A stretch of 64,000 nucleotides of DNA from contig NZ_LRUC01000040.1 of the NCBI RefSeq assembly GCF_001550095.1, positions 62,001-126,000 on the forward strand, written 5' to 3'. Below are positions 45,078-53,297 of this stretch, in pieces (within the stretch, counting starts at the first letter, position 1; the number at the start of each line of letters is the position of its first letter). The notes under the pieces are model-generated. The model was not told the origin of the DNA and did not search any database. It saw only the letters and a program-made list of their open reading frames with translations. The DNA is from Celeribacter ethanolicus (GTDB taxonomy: Bacteria; Pseudomonadota; Alphaproteobacteria; Rhodobacterales; Rhodobacteraceae). The position numbers and the translations under genes were made by a program.

Positions 45078-46193
45078 TCACACCCCCGGCGGCGGGGGCG
45101 GGGGCGCGATGGTGAAAAGCTGGGCCAGTTCCGTGACCTCTTCGGCCTTGAGCCAGCCGTCCTGACCGGGGGTCCAGACATAGGTCTCGCGCTTCAAGGC
45201 ACCCTTGGCGGCCATCTGGCCCATTTCCGCCTTGGAATACGGTCCCTTGGTCGCGCCATTCTCCGCCACATGCCAGACATGCTCGACCGGCGGCGGGGGC
45301 GGGGTTTGCGCGGCGGGAGCGGCCGCGGCGGGACGTGCGCCCCATGGACCGGCCTGTGTTTGCTGCGCCATCGCCATGCCCATTCCGGCGCCCATGCCCG
45401 CCCCCATCGAGGCCGCCATGGCGGAGTTCTCCGCGCCCATGGCCTCGGCGGCGTTGAACTTCATGTAGCTGTCGAGATTGCCGACGATACCCATCGAGGT
45501 GCGCTTGTCCATCGCGGCCTCGACCGCTTCGGGCAGGCTGATGTTTTCAATGTAGAATTCCGGAATGGTCAGGCCGTATTCCGCAACCACTTTGGAAATC
45601 TCGGTGGCCACCATCTTGCCAAGATCGGCGGTGTTCGCGGCCATATCGAGAACCGGAATGCCGGAGCCCGCAACGATGCGCGAAAACGCCTGCACGATAA
45701 TGTTGCGGATTTGGAACGAGATCTCGTCCATGGTAAACTCGCCATCCGTGCCGACGATCTCGGTCAGGAACAGCGCCGGGTCGGCGACCTTTGCCGTATA
45801 GGTGCCATAGGCGCGCAGACGCACCGGACCGAATTCCGGGTCGCGGCACATGATCGGGTTTTTCGTCCCCCATTTCAGGTCGGAGAACCGCGTGGTGTTG
45901 ACGAAATAGACCTCGGATTTGAACGGCGATTTAAACCCGTGATCCCAATGCTGCAACGTCGTCAGGATCGGCATGTTGTTGGTTTCGAGCATGTAGAGAC
46001 CCGGCGTAAACACGTCGGCCAATTGCCCCTCATGCACGAAGACGGCGGCCTGCCCCTCGCGCACGGTCAGCTTGGCACCGTATTTGATCTCATGCCCCTC
46101 GCGTTCGAACCGCCACACCATCGTGTCGCGCGTGTCGTCCGTCCAATGGATGACGTCGATGAATTCGCCGGAGAGAAAATCGAAAATACCCAT
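45078..46193 (-). CDS. SPFH-GYF domain protein (YdjI-like)
   Basis: A 371-aa protein. Residues ~25-215 form an SPFH/virion-core domain (KYGAKLTVREGQAAVFVHEG, FTPGLYML); ~245-300 is a Met/Ala/Gly then Pro-rich linker (GAGMGAGMGMAMAQQ, TPPPPP); ~303-360 is a GYF_2 domain (WHVAENGATKGPYSKAEMGQ). There is no membrane helix, unlike flotillins. Bacillus YdjI, a PspA-dependent membrane-stress protein, has the same SPFH domain. It sits with TelA and XpaC genes. Confidence 0.82.
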   Translation of the reverse strand: MGIFDFLSGEFIDVIHWTDDTRDTMVWRFEREGHEIKYGAKLTVREGQAAVFVHEGQLADVFTPGLYMLETNNMPILTTLQHWDHGFKSPFKSEVYFVNTTRFSDLKWGTKNPIMCRDPEFGPVRLRAYGTYTAKVADPALFLTEIVGTDGEFTMDEISFQIRNIIVQAFSRIVAGSGIPVLDMAANTADLGKMVATEISKVVAEYGLTIPEFYIENISLPEAVEAAMDKRTSMGIVGNLDSYMKFNAAEAMGAENSAMAASMGAGMGAGMGMAMAQQTQAGPWGARPAAAAPAAQTPPPPPVEHVWHVAENGATKGPYSKAEMGQMAAKGALKRETYVWTPGQDGWLKAEEVTELAQLFTIAPPPPPPGV

Positions 46194-46205
46194 GTTGCTG
46201 TTCCC

Positions 46206-46583
46206 TCAATATTCGCTGAGTTTCCTGCTCGCGCAGCCGACGCTTATACATTCGGTGGTGCGCGCCTTCAGGAAATCTGCCCGTTCCTGCGTGATGGACA
46301 ATGCACAGTCTACATTGACCGTATGTGGTTCGGGCATGCAGGATGTGTCTCGTTTTTCGATCCAGTTCAACTGCGCTGTTTTCAGGATGTTGCGCTGGTC
46401 GGCGTTCAGATGACTGCGCAGTTCGGCATAGTTGTCGTTGAGGCGTTTGTCTTCCCCCATGAAGACCTTGGAGAAACAATAAACGCCATCGAAACCGGTG
46501 AGCTGACCTGTGTCGCAATTATCTGCAAAGGCGAGTACTGGGGCAAGGCTTAGAAAAGCTGCAAAAGTGAAGTGGCGTATCAT
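46206..46583 (-). CDS. Secreted LprI/DUF1311-like protein
   Basis: A 125-aa protein with a signal peptide (MIRHFTFAAFLSLAPVLAFA). The mature part has DKRLNDNYAELRSHLNADQRNILKTAQ and WIEKRDTSC, the DUF1311/LprI N-terminal helix pattern linked to lysozyme inhibition in some bacteria. Six Cys suggest disulfides in the periplasm. The ATG at 46583 is preceded by GAGGG. Its part in the cluster is unknown. Confidence 0.78.
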   Translation of the reverse strand: MIRHFTFAAFLSLAPVLAFADNCDTGQLTGFDGVYCFSKVFMGEDKRLNDNYAELRSHLNADQRNILKTAQLNWIEKRDTSCMPEPHTVNVDCALSITQERADFLKARTTECISVGCASRKLSEY

Positions 46584-46619
46584 TGGAACCCTCTGCAAAT
46601 GATGAAACTGGTATTGGTG

Positions 46620-47573
46620 TCAGATGTCCTCGCCCATCAGTTCATAGGCGATCCGTGTCGCGATCGGGCGGGCGGTTTCGGGGCGCATGCCGGGGGCAAG
46701 GCGCGGGTCGTAGAGAATGCGCAGCAACAACTCGTCATGCCGGGTCAGAAGCGCGAATTCCTCGTCGTCGTTGAAGATCGAGGGGCGGGCATAGGGGCTG
46801 TCATTGGCAAGGCCCAGTCCTTGCGCGATTTCCTCGTGGAAACAGGATTTGCGCAACAAATCGGGATGTTCGGCGCGAATGATCGCCACGGCGGAGCGAT
46901 AGGCGCCATCGTTCGCCGGGTCCGATGCCAAGACGAGGCAATAGGAGGAGCGCGGCATATTGACGACCGAGCGGATCGCATCCTGCCCGATGCCTGGGAT
47001 CATTTGCGACAGGCGCGGGCCGATCTGGCGGCGCTCGTCTTCGTTGAGCACGAGCACGTGGAAATTCGCCCGCGCGGAGGTCATGGCGACCGAATGGCCG
47101 GAGGCGGTTGCCAGACGCGACACGAGGCCCGCGACCGTGGCGCGGTCGGTGGCGCGGACGTTCTCCGGCACGGTCGGGCCGAATTCCAGCCCGATCCGCA
47201 CCGGGACCTGCCAGCGGTGCAGGTTCGACGGCGTCATCTGCGCCACATATTGCCCGTTGAGCGAGGTATATTCGTCATTCAGTGCGATGGCTTCGAAATT
47301 CGCCGCCAGTTGCCTTGCGTTGAACGGCGTGTCGGGCCCGCCCAAATCGGTGCGCAACAGATCGTTGGCCATAAGATCCGCCTGCATCCGCGCATAGTAT
47401 TTCTCCAGCGCAAAACTGATCTCGCTGCGTTGGGGCGGGGCCATGACGGTGGGTTGCACCTGTGAAGTGGGGCGGGGCTGCGGTTTGATGTCCGGGACGG
47501 GCGTACAGGCCGAGAGCGCGAGGAAAATCCCCGCGCTCCACCCTGCGATCTGTCGTCCCGAACCCGTGCTCAA
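46620..47573 (-). CDS. DUF2927 lipoprotein
   Basis: A 317-aa predicted lipoprotein: signal IFLALSAC with the lipobox Cys at residue 23, a Pro-rich linker, then a DUF2927-like domain. The start is a TTG that overlaps the telA stop (TTGA), the only start giving a lipoprotein signal in this frame; the frame runs open further upstream into telA but that part is shadow. A CFHEEIAQGLGL segment near residue 245 looks like a zincin helix lacking the usual second His. Function unknown. Confidence 0.75.
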   Translation of the reverse strand: MSTGSGRQIAGWSAGIFLALSACTPVPDIKPQPRPTSQVQPTVMAPPQRSEISFALEKYYARMQADLMANDLLRTDLGGPDTPFNARQLAANFEAIALNDEYTSLNGQYVAQMTPSNLHRWQVPVRIGLEFGPTVPENVRATDRATVAGLVSRLATASGHSVAMTSARANFHVLVLNEDERRQIGPRLSQMIPGIGQDAIRSVVNMPRSSYCLVLASDPANDGAYRSAVAIIRAEHPDLLRKSCFHEEIAQGLGLANDSPYARPSIFNDDEEFALLTRHDELLLRILYDPRLAPGMRPETARPIATRIAYELMGEDI

Positions 47574-48751
47574 TTGGGCACCGCCGGGCCGGAGGCGTTG
47601 CCGGTTGCCTTGGCGGCGGCGAGCGTGTCGCGCAGTTTGGCTTCCAGGCCCTTGAGCTCGACCTCGGCCTCGGCGCGTTTGCGTTTGCCCTCGTCGGCGA
47701 TCTGGAGGCTCTCCTCGATGGTCGCGACCAGTTCCTCGTTGGCGGCCTTGACCGCCTCGATGTCGAACACGCCGCGTTCCATTTCCTGCCGCACGACCTT
47801 GTTGGCTTCGCGCAGGTTCTTCGCGTTGGCGGTCAGAAGCTCGTTGGTCAGATCGGTCGCGGCCTTGATGTCCTTGGCGGCTTCCGAGCTGCGCTGGATC
47901 GTCACGGCCTGCGCCAATTGGGTTTCCCAAAGCGGCACGGTGTTGACGAGCGTCGAGTTGATTTTCGTCACCAGCGATTTGTCGTTTTCCTGGACCAGAC
48001 GGATCGAGGGCAGGGACTGCATCGTCACCTGACGGGTCAGTTTCAGATCATGCACCCGGCGTTCAAGGTCGTCGCGCGCGGCGCGCAGATCGCGCAGCTC
48101 CTGCGCCTTGATCACCTGATCGGCCTCGGGGGCGGCGTCCACTGCGGCGGCCAGCGCCGGAATGTCGGTTTCGTCCAGTTCCTTGAGCTTCAGTTCACCG
48201 GCGGCGATGTAGATCGCCAACTCATCGTAGAAGGTCAGGGTCTTGTCATAGAGATGATCGAGCGATTTGATGTCCTTCATCAGCTTGTGCTCATGCTCAA
48301 GCAGGTTGTCGGTGATCCTGTCGATCTGGCTCTGCACATCCTCGTAGCGCGCGACGAATTTCGCCATGGGGGCGGCGCGGCCCAGAAGTTTCTCCCACCA
48401 GCTCCGTTCCCGGCGCACATCGAGTTCCGACACGGAAAACCCGCGGATCGTGGTCACGATGTTGCGCAGGCTGTCACCCGCCGGACCCACGTCCTTGTTC
48501 TTCACATCCTGCAACATGGCCTGCGAGATGACCTGCAATTCGGCCTGCGCGGCAGAGCCGAAGCGCACGATGGAATTGGTGTCGCCTATGTCGATCTCGG
48601 CCTTGGCCTTGGCGATCTCGGCAGATTGCGGCGCCTCGGCGATGGCCGTCGGGTCGATCAACTCACCCTTCGGTTCGGCCAGCACCACGGAGGTGATCTC
48701 TTCAACGTCTTTCAAGGCGGCTTCGGCCTTTTGGCGCACGGTCTCGGACAT
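47570..48751 (-). CDS. TelA-family toxic anion resistance protein
   Basis: A 393-aa soluble, largely coiled-coil protein of the TelA/KlaA family (DUF973-type core: SVSELDVRRERSWWEKLLG, RYEDVQSQIDRITDNLLEHEHKLMKDIKSLDHLYDKT-like helices, PSIRLVQENDKSLVTKIN). Named for tellurite resistance on plasmid RK2, but chromosomal copies beside XpaC probably serve envelope stress. It starts 17 bases after the xpaC stop. Cytoplasmic, acidic and basic helices alternate. Confidence 0.88.
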   Translation of the reverse strand: MSETVRQKAEAALKDVEEITSVVLAEPKGELIDPTAIAEAPQSAEIAKAKAEIDIGDTNSIVRFGSAAQAELQVISQAMLQDVKNKDVGPAGDSLRNIVTTIRGFSVSELDVRRERSWWEKLLGRAAPMAKFVARYEDVQSQIDRITDNLLEHEHKLMKDIKSLDHLYDKTLTFYDELAIYIAAGELKLKELDETDIPALAAAVDAAPEADQVIKAQELRDLRAARDDLERRVHDLKLTRQVTMQSLPSIRLVQENDKSLVTKINSTLVNTVPLWETQLAQAVTIQRSSEAAKDIKAATDLTNELLTANAKNLREANKVVRQEMERGVFDIEAVKAANEELVATIEESLQIADEGKRKRAEAEVELKGLEAKLRDTLAAAKATGNASGPAVPN

Positions 48752-48768
48752 GGTACTTCCCCTGATCT

Positions 48769-49680
48769 TTAATTTTTCAAGTCACTTGCAACGCCCTCGC
48801 GCGCCAGACGGTCGCGGAGCACTTCGATCTCGATGTCGAGATCGGTCTTATCATCCAAAAGCAACGCTTTGTGACGGGCATCGAAATTCGCCTCCAGATC
48901 GTCCAAGAGCGAAAACCAGTCGGCGCGGGCCTGCGTGTTGCGGGTCTTTTGCCAGAGATTGGCGAATTTCACCGTCGCATCGCGCGCACCCAGCAGATAA
49001 ACGCCAAGGTATTTCCGCGCCGCCGTCAGATCGCGCGGGTCGTCTTCGACCGTGCGGAACATGGCGCGGGCGGTCGCGATGAATTTTTCCAACCGGTCTT
49101 CGGCCTGCCGGTCGCCGGTTTTGTCCAGCGCCTCGCGCATGGATTTCAGATGGGCTTCGGCTTCATCCACCGCCTTGGCGACGCGGTCCTGTTGAAACAG
49201 GTCGATTTCGTCGAAGCCTTTGCTTTTCAGCGGGTCGATGCCAAAGGCGAGGCTGTGAAGCACCACGCCCAGCACGGCAAAAATCACCGTCTCAAGCGGC
49301 CCCCAACCGAACCAGCCGACAATCCCGAGGCCGATCCCGGTCAGCGCGGAGCCAAAGATTTTGCGCGGAATGGCGGGGCGGCGGGCCACTTTGCGGGCCT
49401 CATAGGCCTCTTCGGCTTTCAACCCTTCGCGGGTCAGAAACGCCGCGGCCACGAGTGCGCCCAAGGCCACGAGATAGGCGGCCATGGTGACGGGGCCGGC
49501 GCCAAAGGCCTTCCACGCCAGAGGCAGGGCGGCAAAGAACAGAAGGTTCGAGCGCGCGCCGACACGGGTAGGTTTCTTGCCGTCGAAGGGACGAGGAGAG
49601 GGGGCGGAGCCTGCGCTTTGCGAGGCAGTCCCGGAAGCGTTGCCTTTGGGCGAATAGGTGGAGCCGTAGCGTTTCGACAT
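48769..49680 (-). CDS. XpaC-family protein
   Basis: A 303-aa protein of the XpaC (5-bromo-4-chloroindolyl phosphate hydrolysis) family, the regular partner of TelA. The N-terminal 35 residues are Ser/Gly/Pro-rich; four hydrophobic segments lie at ~45-85 and ~110-155; the C-terminal half is a helical cytoplasmic domain (QQDRVAKAVDEAEAHLKSMREAL). The ATG shares its A with the stop of the upstream micro-ORF (TGATG), so translation is probably coupled. Confidence 0.85.
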   Translation of the reverse strand: MSKRYGSTYSPKGNASGTASQSAGSAPSPRPFDGKKPTRVGARSNLLFFAALPLAWKAFGAGPVTMAAYLVALGALVAAAFLTREGLKAEEAYEARKVARRPAIPRKIFGSALTGIGLGIVGWFGWGPLETVIFAVLGVVLHSLAFGIDPLKSKGFDEIDLFQQDRVAKAVDEAEAHLKSMREALDKTGDRQAEDRLEKFIATARAMFRTVEDDPRDLTAARKYLGVYLLGARDATVKFANLWQKTRNTQARADWFSLLDDLEANFDARHKALLLDDKTDLDIEIEVLRDRLAREGVASDLKN

Positions 49681-49766
49681 CACAGGCCCTGCGCCTTGAT
49701 CGTGACGTAGAAGGTCAGCGCCACCAGAAGGTAATAGGCGAGTTTCGAAAACCCACTGTTGCTCAT
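49680..49766 (-). CDS. 28-aa single-span membrane peptide coupled to XpaC
   Basis: A 28-codon frame beginning MSNSGFSKLAYYLLVALTFY and ending in IKAQGL, with one hydrophobic helix from about residue 9 to 23 and a short charged tail. AAAGGGG lies seven bases upstream of the ATG, and its TGA overlaps the xpaC ATG (TGATG). Strong ribosome site plus overlap argue that it is real and is the first gene of the leftward operon. No homologue is known to me. Confidence 0.7.
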   Translation of the reverse strand: MSNSGFSKLAYYLLVALTFYVTIKAQGL

Positions 49767-49876
49767 GATACCCCTTTCGACCCAAAGCGCTTGTCCGCTT
49801 TCAGATATAGAAAGGAATCGCGTGCCATGAAAGGGTTAAGGGGACAAGCTTGTGCGCTTTCCCCCTCGGCTCCGGA

Positions 49877-51292
49877 TCAGGAGCGAGATTTGGGCGGTTT
49901 GCCGCCACCCGGGCGCGCGCCCGAAGGTTTTCCGCCCGAAGGTTTTCCACTGTGCGATTTGAACCCGGCCGAGCGCGGTTTGCCGCCCGCGCCGCCGCCA
50001 TGGGATTTGTAGCCCTGCGATTTGAAGCCGCCGGGCTTGCCGCCGCGCGCGCCGTCGCGCTGATCTCCGCCTTGGCCGCCCCGGTCGTCACGTTTGCCAA
50101 ACGGTTTGCCGCCCGGCTTGCCATCACGCGGTTTGCCCTTGAAGCCCTCACCGCGCGGTTTGAAATCGCCGTCGCGCTTGCCTTTAAAGCCTTCGCCCCG
50201 GCCTTCGCCGCGCGGTTTGAAGCCGCCCTCCCCGCGCGGCTTGAAATCGCCATCACGCGGTCCGGAGCGATCTCCGTCACGTTTGCCTTTGAACCCTTCG
50301 CCACGCGGCTTGAAGCCGCCTTCGCCACGCGCGGGGCGACCGCCCTCGTCGTCATGGCGTTTGAAGCCGCCGGATTTGCCTTTGAAGGCCGGTTTGTCGC
50401 CCGGCTTTCCGCCTTTGACGGGGCGGTTTGGGCGCGCGTCGCGGCCGAGCGTTTCCTTGCGCGGACCGCCCGGTTTGCCGCCACGCGACACTTCGCGCCG
50501 CCCTTGGCTCGCGCCAAAGCCGTCGGTGCCGGTCTCAAGGCCCAATTGGTCGCGCAGCACACGGCTCCGCACCTCTTCGACTTCGCCCGGTTGCAGCGTG
50601 TTCAAACGGAACGGCCCGTAAGAAATGCGAATGAGCCGGTTCACGGTCAGGCCGATGTGCTCCATGGCGCGGCGGATCTCGCGGTTCTTGCCCTCGCGCA
50701 GCCCGACGGTCAGCCAGGCGTTCGCGCCCTGCTGGCGGTCGAACATGACCTCCATCGGCTGAAAATCCTCGCCGTCAATCGTCACGCCCTTGCGCAGCGG
50801 CTCAAGCATGGCTTCGGTCGCCGTGCCTTTCACCCGCACGCGGTATTTGCGCATCCAGCCGGTGTCCGGCAGTTCCAGACGGCGTTTGATCTCGCCATCG
50901 TTGGTGAGCAAAAGCAGACCCTCGGAATTCAAATCGAGACGTCCAACGGACATCACCCGCGGCAGCTCTTTCGGGAGCTGGTCGAACACCGTCTCGCGGC
51001 CTTTTTCGTCCTTTGCCGTGGTCACCAGACCCGCAGGCTTGTGGTAAAGCCAAAGCCGCGGCGGCTCCGGTTCGCCGACCTCTTTGCCATCGACAGTGAT
51101 CCGGTCCTTCGGCAGCACGTTGAGCGCAGGCGAGGCGACGACACGGCCATTGACCGTGACACGGCCCGCCTCGATCAGTTCCTCGGCCTCGCGGCGTGAG
51201 GAAATGCCAGCCCGCGACAGCACCTTGGCGATGCGCTCGCCCGGAGGGGTCTTTTTCGCGGTGGGGGTCGGGGTCTTGGGCGTGTCGGTCAT
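49877..51292 (-). CDS. rluB: 23S rRNA pseudouridine synthase with long basic tail
   Basis: A 471-aa protein. Residues ~18-65 are an S4 RNA-binding domain (ERIAKVLSRAGISSRREAEELI); ~80-245 are the RsuA/RluB pseudouridine synthase with the catalytic Asp in VGRLDLNSEGLLLL. From ~250 to the end runs a low-complexity tail of Gly/Lys/Arg/Phe/Asp repeats (GGFKPRGEGFKGKRDGD units). Typical RluB is ~250-300 aa, so the tail is nearly half the protein and may bind RNA. RluE/RluF-like specificity cannot be excluded. Confidence 0.87.
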   Translation of the reverse strand: MTDTPKTPTPTAKKTPPGERIAKVLSRAGISSRREAEELIEAGRVTVNGRVVASPALNVLPKDRITVDGKEVGEPEPPRLWLYHKPAGLVTTAKDEKGRETVFDQLPKELPRVMSVGRLDLNSEGLLLLTNDGEIKRRLELPDTGWMRKYRVRVKGTATEAMLEPLRKGVTIDGEDFQPMEVMFDRQQGANAWLTVGLREGKNREIRRAMEHIGLTVNRLIRISYGPFRLNTLQPGEVEEVRSRVLRDQLGLETGTDGFGASQGRREVSRGGKPGGPRKETLGRDARPNRPVKGGKPGDKPAFKGKSGGFKRHDDEGGRPARGEGGFKPRGEGFKGKRDGDRSGPRDGDFKPRGEGGFKPRGEGRGEGFKGKRDGDFKPRGEGFKGKPRDGKPGGKPFGKRDDRGGQGGDQRDGARGGKPGGFKSQGYKSHGGGAGGKPRSAGFKSHSGKPSGGKPSGARPGGGKPPKSRS

Positions 51293-51351
51293 GGGAAAGG
51301 CCTTTCGTTGGCGCGCTCATACTCTGAGACAGGTCACATGAAAAGGGCAAA

Positions 51352-51385
51352 GAAAATCGGCCCGCATCGCTGCGGACCGATATTT
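51352..51385 (-). terminator. Terminator of ompW
   Basis: ATCGG-CCCGCA (51356-51366) pairs with TGCGG-ACCGAT (51371-51381) around a TCGC loop, one mismatch. On the minus strand it is followed by TTTTC, and on the plus strand by ATATTT. It most likely ends the leftward ompW transcript before rluB. Confidence 0.65.
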
Positions 51386-51410
51386 CAGGTTCGGATCGGC
51401 GGGGATCGTC

Positions 51411-52031
51411 TCAGAACGACATCACGTAGGAGACGCCGAATACCCAGGGGTCGATCTCGGCCTTGCCGGATTTCACACCGTCGATTTTCACGTCGCTGTC
51501 GATGTCGATCCAGCGCACATCGGTCCGCAGCGCGGCGCGTTCGCTGATCTTGTAATCGAGACCGGCATGCAGCGCGACGCCCCAGGAATCGCTCAGATCG
51601 AGATCGGCCCCGGCAATGGCGCCTTTCGAGGTTTCATCGAAGAAGGCGGTGTAGTTGATCCCGGCGCCGATGAAGGGGGTCAGGGTCGCACCGGTGTCGA
51701 AGTGGTATTGCAGCGAGATCACTGGCGGCAGGTGTTGCGTGGTGCCGACTTTGCCAAGGCCATCCGCTTTGATGTCGTGTTTGAACGGCCATGCGCCGAG
51801 CACTTCGATGCCGAGATTGTCGCGGATGAAATATTCGAAGGTGATGGTCGGGCGCACGTTGTCGCCGACATCGAGGTCGGGACCGCCGTAGAGGCCACCG
51901 TTGTCAGACTTAGGCATGACACTGCCAAGGCCGAGGCCGAGAGTCATCGTGCCCGCATCCTGCGCCGAGGCAAGGCTCGGCAGAGCGAGGGCAAGGGCCA
52001 CTGTTGCGGCGAGAACGGAAGTCTTTTTCAT
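51411..52031 (-). CDS. ompW: OmpW-family outer membrane protein
   Basis: A 206-aa beta-barrel protein with signal peptide MKKTSVLAATVALALALPSLASA and the C-terminal Phe needed for BAM recognition (VSYVMSF). GIEVLGAWPFKHDI and HLPPVISLQYHF are OmpW hallmarks. It forms an 8-strand barrel with a hydrophobic channel for small molecules. An FNR-type box lies ~85 bases upstream, matching the oxygen control known for ompW in enteric bacteria. Confidence 0.93.
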   Translation of the reverse strand: MKKTSVLAATVALALALPSLASAQDAGTMTLGLGLGSVMPKSDNGGLYGGPDLDVGDNVRPTITFEYFIRDNLGIEVLGAWPFKHDIKADGLGKVGTTQHLPPVISLQYHFDTGATLTPFIGAGINYTAFFDETSKGAIAGADLDLSDSWGVALHAGLDYKISERAALRTDVRWIDIDSDVKIDGVKSGKAEIDPWVFGVSYVMSF

Positions 52032-52111
52032 AGTCTAGGTCCCATGGTTGTCTTGGCGCGAGGTGAGTCCGCGCGTGATGGCACAGTTGCCGGGAGCCGG
52101 AGACGGAGACT

Positions 52112-52125
52112 TTGATTTGCGTCAA
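52112..52125. promoter_or_regulatory. FNR/FnrL box between ompW and tadA
   Basis: TTGAT-TTGC-GTCAA, the same form as the box before cydA. It is 81 bases from the ompW ATG and 117 from the tadA ATG; ompW is the likely target. Indicates a shared low-oxygen regulon with cydABX. Confidence 0.72.
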
Positions 52126-52241
52126 ATCGTGGCGGGCTGCGACACTCTGTCGTCAGACCGTCATAAAATTGTCACGCGAACGATCCGTGTCCGGGCGGAG
52201 ACCCGCTTGCCTTTGCCCGGCAAATCGCGGCAGGAAAGGAT

Positions 52242-52691
52242 ATGTCGTTTCGCTCTTATATGGAGATCGCGCTCGAAGAGGCGCGTGCCGCCGCCGCGCG
52301 CGGTGAGGTGCCGGTCGGTGCCGTCGTCGTGTCGCCCGAGGGCGAAATCGTCGGGCGGGGCGGCAATCGCACCCGCGAGGACCGCGACCCCACGGCCCAT
52401 GCCGAGATCGTCGCGCTCAGGGCGGCCTGTGCCGCTCTCGGGCTGGAACGCCTGCCGGGATACGATCTTTACGTGACCCTGGAACCTTGTCCGATGTGTG
52501 CCGCCGCCATGTCGAACGCCCGAATACGCAGGCTCTACTATGGCGCGCAGGATCCGAAATCCGGCGGCGTGGCTCATGGCGCAAAGGTCTTCAGCCATGC
52601 GCAATGTCATCACGCGCCGGAGGTCTATGATGGGATTGCGGCGGTGGAGGCGGAGGCGCTTTTGAAGAATTTCTTCGCCGCCCGGCGCTGA
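52242..52691 (+). CDS. tadA: tRNA(Arg) adenosine-34 deaminase
   Basis: A 149-aa zinc deaminase converting wobble A34 of tRNA-Arg(ACG) to inosine. The catalytic HAE motif (PTAHAEIVAL) and PCPMCAAAM zinc cysteines are intact. Length is standard. It is divergent from ompW and ends before a hairpin at 52737. GGAAAGGAT precedes the ATG. Confidence 0.95.
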   Translation: MSFRSYMEIALEEARAAAARGEVPVGAVVVSPEGEIVGRGGNRTREDRDPTAHAEIVALRAACAALGLERLPGYDLYVTLEPCPMCAAAMSNARIRRLYYGAQDPKSGGVAHGAKVFSHAQCHHAPEVYDGIAAVEAEALLKNFFAARR

Positions 52692-52736
52692 GGCGCAAAC
52701 TCTTCCGGACAGATCGAAAAGAAAAACAAAAAACGA

Positions 52737-52762
52737 CGGGCCCCGCGTAGGGCCCGCCTTTG
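52737..52762 (+). terminator. Hairpin after tadA
   Basis: CGGGCCC (52737-52743) pairs with GGGCCCG (52750-52756), loop of six, then CCTTT. A run of A residues precedes it, so on the opposite strand it would look stronger. Probably ends tadA. Confidence 0.6.
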
Positions 52763-52806
52763 CGCTCCGTAATCTTGGGTAATCGACGACGCAAAGGAGA
52801 CACCAC

Positions 52807-53214
52807 ATGCGCATCCGATCCCTCACCGCGCTCGCCGCGCTTGGCCTGACCTGTGGTCTGGGCGCCCCGGCCTTCGCCGCCACGAATGTTCTGAGCTATG
52901 ACAGCAATGGCGACGGACAGATTTCCCGTGAGGAATTCCAGAACCTGCAAAAAGCCACGTTCAAATCGCTCGACAGCGACGGCAACGGGTCCGTCACTCT
53001 GGTCGAAATTCAGGCTCTGCCTGCCGCGCAGGGCCGCAATGTCGATGGCACGCGCCTGATGGCCCGCGACAGCAATGGCGACGGCATGGTGACCGAAGCG
53101 GAATACCTGTCCAAGGCCGACGGCTTTGATCGTGCCGACCGCAACAATGACGGCGTGCTGGCGGGCAATGAGATTTCCCGTGTCAACAAGTTCCTGTCCA
53201 AGGCCAGCTTTTAA
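52807..53214 (+). CDS. Secreted EF-hand calcium-binding protein
   Basis: A 135-aa exported protein: signal peptide (residues ~1-23, GAPAFAA) then four EF-hand loops, DSNGDGQISREEF, DSDGNGSVTLVEI, DSNGDGMVTEAEY and DRNNDGVLAGNEI, regularly spaced. It is a periplasmic or extracellular calmodulin-like (calsymin/CREC-like) protein. GGAG precedes the start. It lies upstream of a small secreted Cys protein and an ECF sigma module, all rightward, though the gaps of ~85 bases allow separate promoters. Confidence 0.85.
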   Translation: MRIRSLTALAALGLTCGLGAPAFAATNVLSYDSNGDGQISREEFQNLQKATFKSLDSDGNGSVTLVEIQALPAAQGRNVDGTRLMARDSNGDGMVTEAEYLSKADGFDRADRNNDGVLAGNEISRVNKFLSKASF

Positions 53215-53297
53215 GTCCCGAGACCACTGTGTCCCCGATCCCCCTGAAAGCCGGATCGCTTCTCTGACCCTGACCCCATGATACAAGGACCGTAACG

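Noticed and set aside
49880-50400. Repeat-rich DNA that could look like a CRISPR or VNTR array
   Set aside because: Units are irregular and in frame with the rluB tail; no constant repeat with unique spacers.
49850-51199. A plus-strand open frame opposite rluB and its repeats
   Set aside because: Repetitive Arg/Phe/Ala text is the complement of the rluB tail repeats.
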